Shown one piece after another: positions 23,648 to 35,600 of a DNA stretch of 64,000 nt. Source of the DNA: Homarus americanus (lineage: Eukaryota; Arthropoda; Malacostraca; Decapoda; Nephropidae). Position 1 is the stretch's first letter; the number at the start of each line of letters is the position of its first letter. Under the pieces are notes generated by a model. The model saw only the letters and a program-made list of their open reading frames with translations, searched no databases and was not told the origin of the DNA. Where the stretch lies: positions 3,513,253 through 3,577,252 of the forward strand of contig NW_024735503.1 of the NCBI RefSeq assembly GCF_018991925.1, given 5' to 3'. The position numbers were made by a program, and so were the translations under genes.

Positions 23648-26600
23648 ACAGCTAATAATACATAAATTTAAGTCTGGTGCAAACAGTGATAGCAGTAATG
23701 TTGTATATTGAACCAGGTGGTGACATGTAGTCTGTGTGAGTGGGAGGTGAGCGGCGGTACCTGGGTGCCTCACGCCCGGTTGTTTGGTGGGTACGCCCGA
23801 TACAGCCTGGGGTCATACTGTACTTCATGCTGCAGCTGGTACTGTTGGGGGGGCAAAATGGGGGTCTGATGTCCCCCCAGCCCCCCATGCATTCCCGGCC
23901 CACCAACAGTGTTCAGGGGGAAGGATTCCACCCCTTGTTCTGTAATGTAATGCACAGCCACCGAGTCACCCACACTGGCCTAAACCCGCAGCTTAGTGCA
24001 CACTTACACATATAAACTTCCTCCACTGAATGTCAAGAATTAGAAGTTTTAATCCTGTTAATATGCATTTAGCATTATTGTGAAAACTGATGTTCTTTCA
24101 GCAGTTCCACAGTAACATATAATTATTAATTATGATCACAAGAGTAGAGAAAAAATATTATACTGTATTGTACTTTAAAAATGACCATTACTTTACTTTA
24201 CTCAGGAACCTACAAGAGAAGCTTTACAAGATCTACCGTAAATTATATATTCAGTAAATAGACTCTAGTTTAAGGGAAACAATTAATTTGCAATGTTTAT
24301 ATTCAATTGTACCTAAAACAATAATGCAATGGTTAATTAAAAATTTTGCTGAGATGTGCTGTGAAAACATGCTGTGGCTTCTCCAACAATGTACTGTATA
24401 ACATTTGTAATGCTAATCTCAACCTCCAGTCTATGGAAAATAGGTGTTACCATATGCTATGAGTTGGAAAAGAAAGGTCGTTTGCCCATCCTGAAGTCCT
24501 GATTGGTAATCAAGAACTTGACCTGAAGATTGTCATCCCATATGAGATGGAGACGGTATAGTACTGTACACACAGCATTGTTCAGACTTGTGAATAAGAG
24601 AAGAACTGTCCACAAGTAAGTTACCTTAACACTAAATTATGTTATGTAAATATCACAATGATTTCAAATAACTCTAACATTTATAAAAAAAAATTAACTA
24701 CAGTAAGAAAATGTTAGGATACTGAATGATCTTTAAATAATGATATTTCAATCGAGTCATCAAATGTCATTTCTTGAAGAAATAAGTTACATATAAAATG
24801 AAAACAAGGTGTGAGCTTTTGAGTGTGATCTAAGGCTTCATTAGGGATACTGAAGAACACCTGAAATAATGTACAAAATTTGGAGTTAAAGTTTCCATTT
24901 TCCTAGTGAGTTTTTACCTTATTATATTTACTTCAACAGCCAAGTATACATGACTAAAATATGATGAATCTGTTAACTGAAAAATTAAGATACTGTACAG
25001 TAATGTAGTTAACTATTCTTTTTCTTCTTTAACCCTAAATGCTGTACCTATCTGTGTACAGTAGTCTGGGCATCAATCACTTGTGGTCAGTGGTCTTACC
25101 CTTCAGCTACCACTTGGTTGTTATTTTGTTTGAACACAGTAAGTAAATCAGTCATACTAACTTGTGTAGGGTTGTCATAAATATACAAAATTAGCAAATA
25201 AAAAGATTGAGATTAAATGAAATTGAAATTGCCCAAAGTTCTCTTATTTTCAGTTTCAGCAGTTTGGGGTTTACTGTCAGGGGAATAGGAAGATGTCTGT
25301 CATTGGATGGGAGGTGAGGGGGACACACTTCTTACTGTGTTTAACTCTTTTGGGGGAGACTGAATAAAAGCTAATTGTGAGGGGTGTTAGTGATACAGGA
25401 AAAATGTGTGTACCTCTCACAAATATGTCCTGTGTTCAATCCCTAGATATGGACAGATGTGCGAAGGGTGTGAGCTAGTGAGACCCTACCAAACATTGCA
25501 GGTTTTCCTCCAAGTACTGTACAGTACTCTGGTTTCCTCCAGTACTAACACTGGACAATAAAGGTCACATCAAAGTAAAAAAAGAACAAACCAACTGCCC
25601 AAATGGTTTTATAAAAATACAGGGAGCCTCCCAAGTTCGCAAATTTTTACTTCGTGGTTCTCGGTTATTCGCAAATGACACTCAAGAATGTCTGTGGGTA
25701 GTTTTAAAATTGCCGTCATTTTCGTGGCTGGGACAGGAAGCCATTCGTTCTAGAGACAGTAATTTCCTTTACCTGTATTGTACATACAGTATGTGTATGT
25801 GTGTAGACAAACACACAAAATACATACAAATAAATAATAATGGGAAAATACTCTCACAAATAATCAGAAAGAAATTTATTAAAAATGTGAGTCTCCCTTC
25901 AAGTCCATGCTCTATTACAGTACTGTACTTTATTAATAGAGCACTGACTAGAGGGTAAACTTACATTTTTCTTAAATTTGTTTCTGATTATTTGCGAGAT
26001 GATTTTCCAATTATCATTTATTTCTATGTATTGTGTGTGTGTGTGTGTGTGTCACACACACACACACACACACATATATACAATACTACAGGTAAAAGAA
26101 ATAATTGTCCTAAGGGCAAACACATAAAGGTAATATAAATTTCTTTTAGAACCTTAGAACATCACTATAATAATGGAAGCCCCCTCGAAACAGAGAATGG
26201 ACAGCCCAAGGGCCTCCTAGGCATGAATTTGTTAAGGTGTAGAAGCTGTCGCCAACACAACAACCACACCCTAAGTTAACGAGCTGCATGACCAGTGTCA
26301 CGGAATAGTCCGAGAAGACTGGACAGCTCGCCAACTGCATTGGCTAACCGCTACCCCGGAATACGATCCGCAAATCGATGAACATCCAGGTTCCCAATTA
26401 CTGCTGGGTAGACAGAGGCAAATGGCGTAAAGAAACTTGCCCATAATTTCACCTTGCCCGAGGATCGAACTCGGGTCCACTGGCTTGCGAGGCGAGGATG
26501 CTGAGAACATCACTATAACTCCTAACTGACAGTTATCAAGCAGAACTACGTATTGTACTATAAAATCTGTCACTGATGCTAGTGTCCCATTTATGTTAGT

Positions 26601-29600
26601 TTTAAATATTATAGCAAAATAGCTTATTCTTGTTGAAAGTTATGTTTTAAAAGTTTAAACACTGAAAAAAAAAGTGATGGATTTTGCAGACATCATCAGT
26701 TCTACACAATGCATACATACCATACATATCTAGTAAATGTATTGCATGAGATCTATAATTTATTTAAGAACATTTTGTGAGAAGAATTATAATTGTGTGT
26801 TTAAATTTATTGCATTAAAAGAGGTTTTAAAAAATGAAGTTTACAAATTTATACAGTGGTCCCTCGGTTAACAAACGGTTCAATTAACGAACTAGCTCCC
26901 ATAAGGATTTTCAGTTCGATTAACGAACAAAACTTCGATTAACGAAATCCTGACGACAAACACGTTTTGTTGTGCGCATCAGCTGATCAGATAGTCCGCC
27001 AATACAGTACAGCTCCTCCCCGACTTACGCCGGGGTTAGGGACCCAAATCCAGGTCATAAGTCGAAATGGTCGTAAATCGAAAATGCTTAAATAATACAT
27101 AGAAAATCTAAAATGAGTGTCTCTTTTTCTTCTCAGCACCACAAAACTCTCACTTTTAAGCTTGCCAGCCATTTTAAAGTGAATTACAAACAAAAATTTT
27201 GTCAGTACACAGCGCAATCGCTGACGTTGGGACTCAAAAATACGTAATTTGACAAAATTTTGGTACAACTGAGGCGGTCGTATGTACGGGTGGTCGTAAG
27301 TCGAGTAGGTCGTAAGTAGGGGAGGAGCTGTAATTGGTTCTATGCTTACATTCGTTTCCAGTGAAGTAAATATCAAGAAAGTTGGTCTCTTGAATATTTC
27401 TGCATTTTTTATATTAAAATTATTGGTCATTCTGAAATTTAGTTAACATATTGATAATATAGACAGTACAGGGAACAGTTTTGTGCGCCCATCAGCTAAT
27501 TGAATCACCCAACAACGCTTCTCAGTTTAACTTTGTTTACAGTGGAGTGAACATCGATTTTGTTAGTCTCTTGAATATTTTTGCATTTTTAAATTAAAAT
27601 TATTGGTCATTCTGAAATTTAGTTAACATAGTGATAATATACAGTGCAGAAATTACTATGAGACATGAAGAAGGCATTAGAACCAATGCACTCTAAAGAA
27701 TATGGCATATCATCATCGACTGCCTCTACAATCCGCTGTTTGATATGTAAACAAAGCTGACGGAAATACGACATACACACCTCAAAGTAAGTTAAAATAC
27801 AGTATTCTAGTGTTTTTTATTTATTATTATACAGAATACTGTGCAGTATAGTACTGTATTTAGTTTATATTTAATGTTTTGTTAATTCTATTACTGGTAT
27901 ACAGTACTTTGTATGTACTTTTTTGTGTAAGTTGGAACCAATTACCCAAAATCCCATTGAAATAATAGATTCAGTTAATGAAATTTTCGGTTAACTAACG
28001 ACTCTGTGGAACGAATTGTGTTCGTTAACCGAGGGACCACTGTGTACAAATTACATGAATTTTTTTTGTGAATTTTTTATTAAAGGAACTGTACTTTAAA
28101 GTTTTTTAGGGCATTAACACAGGTATGAAAGAATTTGGATTGGTTTCATTATTATTTATGTTTGCAAATATGCAATGTTTCTCCCTTGACCATCTGGGTA
28201 CCCCTCAGATTAAAAAGGTTGGGAACCCCTGCTGTATGATATCATATAGTAGTCTGTAGTGATAACTCAGTTGACTAAATTCTTCCTGAAGAAAACTGCT
28301 TGATGGTCTTCCTTCACCTGTCACGGTTATTTTTGTCTTGTAAATGAGGACCTGGTGAACCAGTCTTAGTAACTGGGGGACCTGGTGAACCATTCTTAGT
28401 AACTGGGGAGCCTGGTGAACCAGTCTTAGTAACTGGGGGACCTGGTGAACCAGTTTTAGTCACTGGGGACCTGGTGAACCAGTTTTAGTCACTGGGGACC
28501 TGGTGAACCATTCTTAGTAACTGGGGACCTGGTGAACCAGTCTTAGTAACTGGGGACCTGGTGAACCATTCTTAGTAACAGGGGACCTGGTGAACCAGTC
28601 TTAGTAACTGGGGACCTGGTGAACCAGTTTTAGTCACTGGGAACTTTGTAAACCAATCTTATTAACTGAGGACTTTGTAAACCAGATTTAATTATCCAAC
28701 CTAAAGTTAAGTAATATTTGTTCTCTCATGCCTATTTATAGACCCACAAGTAGTAAACATTAGAAGTACGAGAGGACCTTATGACACAGACTCAAGGTGA
28801 AGGTGCACAGTACAGTAAAATCACTAAGCCTTAACTTATGTGAGTTGTCTGTCTATGCCTCACATGATAACCCTCCTTTGTCTTCGAGAGTATTGTACTA
28901 ATACAGTACATCTTTATTGGAAAATCTTTGATTGAAAAGCTCTTTGATCACTAACACTGAAATTTAAATAAAAGTACTGTACAGTACTGTATGCAAGATG
29001 CTGGATGATAAGGATGAGGTGTTCAAACTCTGGGAGAAACAATCAAAGAGGAAAAGGTTATAAGAAAAATTATGACTGATAAAGAGAAGCATTTGAACAC
29101 ATTACTTGGACATTCATTCATTACCTTTTTTGTTATACTTAAAAGATAGTACAGTAGCTGAAATCTCATTGTTTATATAGAATCCTAAGGTGTAAACTGC
29201 ATGATCAGTTAATATCACATACTCTGCTTGCTTCACAATGAAATAACTAAAAACAATGAAAAAACAAATAAATAAAAGAATGCAACAAAACAGGTACCAG
29301 AAAAAGGTGCACTTGATTGCACCATTCCACAAAATGAAACCAATTTTACGTCTGGGAACACTCTGATGGGCCTCTCTTTACTGTGCTGTATGAAGCAGGC
29401 AGTACAGTATAGCCTTATTGCTCCTCTCTTATATCTCAAAAGCTGGTGGTCAATACGTTTTAATCTTATACTATTTCTCCTCTTTTCAAGGTAGATCTCA
29501 ATGTACTTGTACAGTAGTTGTCTAAACTTGTACTATCATTTTCAAATTAATGTTTGATATTAAAATGGCACTAAAAATTTTCTTTAGCTTAACTCTTTAG

Positions 29601-32600
29601 TATGGAGTAGAGGATGATAGAACTTACCTCCATCGATGGAGTCCTTGCGTGAGCGTGGGAGTCTATGAGGGTTGAAGATGTACTCGTAGATGAGGCCAGC
29701 AGTCACCCCTCCTAGCAGAGGAGCCACCCAGTACACCTGCAAGTACACAAGGCAATAAGTGTGTGGGTAGGGCATCAGTTTATTAGAAGCATCACAACAA
29801 CAGCTAATGACTGCCAATACACTCCACAACACTACAATACAGTACTGTACTACATCACATACATTAAAGAGACATTACTGTGACCCAGTACAATCTGCCG
29901 CAGGCCCATCCGACACCGCCACACTATATCACACCCAATGCTAAACTGAGTCCACACATCCAGCACTGCTCACCAGCTGCCGGGAGCACATTCTGGGCGC
30001 CCAATCAAAGCCCGTTTTTCAAAGGTTCTCCTGGCCTCTTTTTTTTTTCACTGATTGGCTAGTTCATGATATGGGCATAGTCACATCAGTTGCTAGGCAG
30101 AGCTATCCCCATGAGTTATCCTCATGACACCTAATACAGGCCTGCATCTGGTTTCCCTTGATAGGGTGACGATTTTAGGTCATTTGGTTTGACGGCACTA
30201 TAAACATCCCGGTCAGTTCTCATGTTTCTCTTATAATGGTCAACTGGCCAGCTCTCATAAGCATAGACATCCCTTTTATTACCTCTATGTCCCCAAATTA
30301 CAAACGCCCGCCAATACGGACACGGTTAAACTTGAATTTAAAGTATTTTATTAACCTGATGACATTTTTTTTACTTTTGTAGGTTATGTATCTAAGCTAC
30401 TGTGCCGAGTAGCAACCTTGTATATAAGCTACTGTGCCAAGTAGCAATTATATATGTAATTACGTGGCAACACTGCACGTGTTATGTGGCAACATTGCTC
30501 CGAGGCTGCCATATGGCAATGCAGCCTCAGTCTGACTCCGTGCCTCGTGCAAGGCACACGCTAGTCACTACTTGTATTTCTCCTATCAGTTAATAAATGG
30601 ACTTCAGTGTTACCCGGTGTTTCCCTACCCATCACTGCCTTCTTCAGGGAACACTTGGAACCTTCAACTTTCATTTATTGTCTTTTGTCATTCTATTTCT
30701 GTCTATATCATAGGACTTAGGCTATGATATAGTAGGATTTTAAACATTGTTTTGTAAGTACAGTATGCATATAGCATGTGTTCTGACTTGCATACAAATC
30801 TGACTTATGAACGTCCTCAAGAACGGAACCTGTTCGTAACCCAGGGACCCCCTGTAGTGGGCGTAGGGGTGCGTGAGCATCCCTTTATTACAGTGATCTA
30901 ATAGCTGGTAAAATTATTATTCAGTTCCATAAATTATATATCATACAAGAAATTCTTACAAGTGAGAATACACCATTCCCATAAGCAACCCATACTGTAC
31001 AGCACTCCTTTCTTGGTGAGAACCCTGTTATGCATAAGCATGCAAAACGATGTCCATAATTTTTTATGGAGCATACGTAAGAGTGTCCTAGCTTTTATGA
31101 CAGGTAAAGCACACACCAACAAAATTCAATTACACGGTGACCACACTAACAGTACAGCAATGTACCAGGAAAATATAAAACAAAGTAAATATGTCAACAA
31201 TGGATACTGCATATTTATTAATCTATAGACTAATGTAAACCATAAATTTAATTATATTTCTCAACAGTAATTACTATGTATTGGCATTAAGTCACACTGG
31301 GTGTAAAAAAAAAAAAAAATATTACAAAAAAATATATACTGTATATTGTGGATTTAAACTTACAGTATTATTGTATTAGCTAACAAAAGGGTTATTTAAC
31401 TAACATAGCTTAAGCTATTAAACTATACCTGTAGTACGTACTACAGTACAGTACTTTGCTGTCACTCGGAATCAAGTAAGACGATCATCCAGCTATGATA
31501 CGAGTTATTAACGTTGTCATCTATGTTGGCGAGTTCTGAGTTGACTAAAGAGGCCGATACGGGACCGGCAGGGCCATTCACAGATGCTGCTCATGTGGGG
31601 GGCTACATCTAGTGCAGGAGGGGCGGTGCAGCATCTTTCCGGTGTTGGCGCTTGTCTACCTCGTTATGCAGTCCGGCTAACTAGAAAGTATTGACACCTC
31701 TTCTCGTGTGGTGCTCATCCAAGCATTACGGTGTGGAGTAATCGTCTCCCAGGTGAGGGGGTCGATTTGACACTTTTCAGGTTTGTCTTAAGACTATCCT
31801 TATACTGTACCTTTTACTATTCGTTAGGCGACTATAAAGTAGCTGCTTTGGCAGTTTACTGTCATACAGTATGTGCATTGTAAATCACAGAACAACAAAT
31901 TCTTTATCAACAATTACTAAAAATGAAAATCAACAACACCACATATGTTAAAAATGAACATTTGAAAAAAAAATTCTCTTGTGATCCTTGTGGTCATCTT
32001 GAATCAAACTCCAAATGCCGTCAGCCACCTATCATTACTTCATCCCATTGCTCCTGATACAGTATCTCTTCTCCATGGTTTGGATATCCTGATGAAAATG
32101 TTCACCATGTTCTTCACAAACTTCACCCAAATTTTATCTTAACAAGTCCAAGTGTGAATGCAAAAAGTGTACCTTCAGGGACATTCTGCACCCAAGTTCT
32201 CTGTACAGTACCATACAATCAAATATTCAACTTGCTCTTTATACTTTTTTGCACTTTGTATTGTCCAGAAATCCATGTACTATATGCCGAAATGCTTGCC
32301 AGGCATTCTTTTCAACAGTAGACATACAGTATTATAAGGTAAGTTAGAGATCGATTCTCTTTACAGGAAAAAAATAATAATTTATAATTATAACTCAGGG
32401 GTGCTCACCTTATCACACACACAGGAATCAGCCCATCTTCTCTGAACAGTACAGTACAGTATGTATGTATGTATTTATAAATCTCAAAATAAAGTTATCC
32501 ATTTCCCACGATATGAAATTCTAAACCTCTCTGATTCAACTCTGTGCAATGTCTAGATTCGTAAAACTCATTCTTGGTAAATGATACATTAATCCATAAC

Positions 32601-35600
32601 GCCCAACACATTTCTCCCCCTCACCAATTCACGTTTGTCTCAACTGTTAAGAAAATTCTCTCTTGCTCATTGTCTCATTTCCATAAATACATTCACTTAA
32701 GCACATGTAACTGCCTCCATCGTGCATGAGCCCAGCTAACTTTGGAGGTTGTGCTGAAATTTTTTTTCTCCATATCATATACAGTACTGTATTCCGATGC
32801 TTGACTGTATTGGTATGTGATGTCAGAACTAAGGGAGGGCTGTGGGATGCTAACAGACTAAGCTCTCCCCACACCCACATGGTAACTACCCCCTCCCCAT
32901 ACCCCCATGGTTACTACCCCCTCCCCATACCCCCATGGAAACGACCCTCTCCCCACACCCACATAAAAACGACCCTCTCCCCACACCCTCAGAGTAACGA
33001 CCCTCTCCCCACAACCACATGGTAACGACCTCCTCCCCACACCCACATGGTAACGACCTCTCCCCACACCCACATGGTAACGACCCACACCCACATGGTA
33101 ACGACCCTCTCCACACCATGGTAACGACCCTCCCCACACCCACATGGTAACGACCTCCCCACACCCACATGGTAACGACCTCCCCCACACCCACATAAGT
33201 AACGACCCTCCCCCACACCCACATGGTAACGACCCTCCCCCCACACCCATACATGGTGACGACCCTCTCCCCACACCCACGTGGTAACGACCCTCTCCCC
33301 ACATCCCACGTGGTAACGACCCTCTCCCACACCCACGTGGTAACGACCCTCCCACCCCACGTGGTAACGACCCCTCCCCACACCCACGTGGTAACGACCC
33401 CTCCCACACCCACATCCGACCACTCCCCACACCCACATGGTAACGACCCTCCCCCACACCCATGGTAACGACCCTCTCCCCCACACCCACATGGTAACGA
33501 ACGGGAACCCTCTCCCCACACCCACATGGTGACGACCCTCTCCCCACACCCACAGACCCTCCCCACACCCACATGGTAACGACCCTCTCCCCACACCCAC
33601 ATGGTAACGACCCTCCCCCCACACCCACATGATGACGACCTCCCCCACACCCACATGGTAACGACCCTCTCCCACACATGGTAACGACACACATGGTAGC
33701 GACCCTCCTCCACACACCCACATGGTAACGACCTCTCCCCACACCCACATGGTAACGACCCTCTCCCCACACCCACATGGTAACGACACTCTCCCCATAC
33801 CCACATGGTAACGACCCTCTCTCAAATCCACCTGGTAACGACCCTCTCCCCACACCCACATGGTAACGACCCTCTTCCCACACCCACATGGTAACGACCC
33901 TCTCCCCACACCCACATGGTAACGACCCTCTCCCCACACCCACGTGGTAACGACCCTCTCCCACATCCACGTGATAACGACCCTCCCCCACACCCACATC
34001 CCTCTCCCCACACCCACGTGTAACGACCCTCTCCCCACACCCACGTGGTAACGACCCTCTCCCCACACCCACATAGTAACGAGCCCCTTTAATTACACAC
34101 ATTGCTATACACGATCTCATTAGAAGAGGAGAAAGAAAACAATAGGCTTTAAAACGACTTCGATAATGACCTGAAACTCACATTTTTAAGTGGAGTAAAA
34201 ATATATTGAAATTGTTTCGGAGGTCTAAAACTGGCTGAGCTGTACCCCCCCTCCCGGCTGCCTTCCTTCCCATGTAGACGCCATCTACTGTCTATTGAGA
34301 TTTGTCTGTTGTACATGAGCTGTGCAGACGGGAAATGGCATTACTCGGTAGTAAAGACAATAGCTGAGTTCTGGGGCAGTTTAAAAGTGAGCCAACGGAC
34401 CTTCCTAAAGTGAGGAAAATAATGTGATCTGACGACTAAAAAATAACTTTACGATCTGGTGTATCGGTTGTGTGTGTTCTTTCCTTGTGCTTCTCTCAAA
34501 CACACACACACCCTTGCTAATTATTACATATGGCCACGTGACCCACTCCCTTAAATGCCTGCCAAATAAGTCATGTCAGCAGCGGAACACACGAGTGGAA
34601 GCAAAAGATAATTATGAGAGAAATAATGAAAATATAAAAGGCTTTCAAACATTACGGCAACAACCTAACCTAACAATCTTAATATTGTTGTAGTTGTTCA
34701 CTTTCTGTATTTGGGGGGGGGGGGTTAATTAAATTGTTTCACTATTAATATCAGTGTAGAGCTGAGGAGTTGGGCATCATGACGAGTGGACCACCTCTAG
34801 CTCACTACCCCCTCCTCCCCTCTCGGGTCTTCCTCAGCTCCACACTACACACCCCGGTCTTGTCTCGTCATCATCTACTACATTCTCATATTATATTCGC
34901 CAGAATAATTGATATGAGTCAACTCTAACTCATCTGGTTCCCTTTATGAGTTTATGTTGAAGTTATGACTAAGTTAGTATACAGTATAGCCACTTAACTA
35001 AATTTCTGGTCTAGTACACAAAAATATCTACCTGTTCCATTTGCGAGCGAGCGGTAGTGTTTTTTTTTTTTTTTTTTTTAAAGGCCGCTTGCCCATCTGT
35101 CTTCGCCCCAGCTTCCTGCGTTCCCTAGCCTTCTCTTTTCCCTCCCTCTCACACTGGTTCACTCTGGCGTGTCCATCCTCAACACTGCCCCCCTCCCACC
35201 CAACAACACACGGCCCCTGTGGTTCTATCAATTACCCGTCTGTCAACCACTTGATACAGTGTGGGTGTCTGGGGCCTCGGGGAGCTGCTGCCACTGTGTG
35301 CTCTTCTTGTCGTGGGCGTGGGGGGGAGGGGCATGGGAGCTGGTCTGGGTGGGTGTTTTAACTTGTGAGTCATGGTGGGCGTGAGGGCGAGATCACAACG
35401 ACGTGCTGCTGCTGAGCTGGTGTAGTGGCTGGTGATACTGGTGGGTGGGTCGTGTTTATGCATGAGGAGATGGATGGTAGTAGGTGCTGAGGAGAACACT
35501 GGTTGGTGAGTGGGTGAGTGCCACTGCGTGGCACCTGCAACTCATGTGTTCAAAACACTGGCTACAACATAACCAAGACACTGAGGAGATAGAGATTAAT

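Noticed and set aside
23740..24015. Plus-strand 91-codon frame
   Set aside because: The minus strand has the exon-like composition and correct acceptor. The plus frame has no supporting sites.
26440..26503. Functional tRNA gene
   Set aside because: Only the B-box half is convincing. The acceptor stem and A-box are absent, and the flanking duplication shows a SINE insertion.
31480..31810. GC-richer palindromic block considered as an RNA gene or LTR
   Set aside because: No tRNA fold, Pol III boxes, TG..CA ends or tail could be shown. Left as an unassigned repeat.
32858..34120. Long minus-strand frames of up to 420 codons ([14 protein letters not shown] repeats)
   Set aside because: They arise from a 28-bp tandem array. 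All three frames stay open, codons follow the repeat, and there is no domain or start context.
35041..35500. Overlapping 100-codon frames on both strands
   Set aside because: GC-rich low-complexity intron with a poly-T start. No domain and no phase-compatible splice sites.
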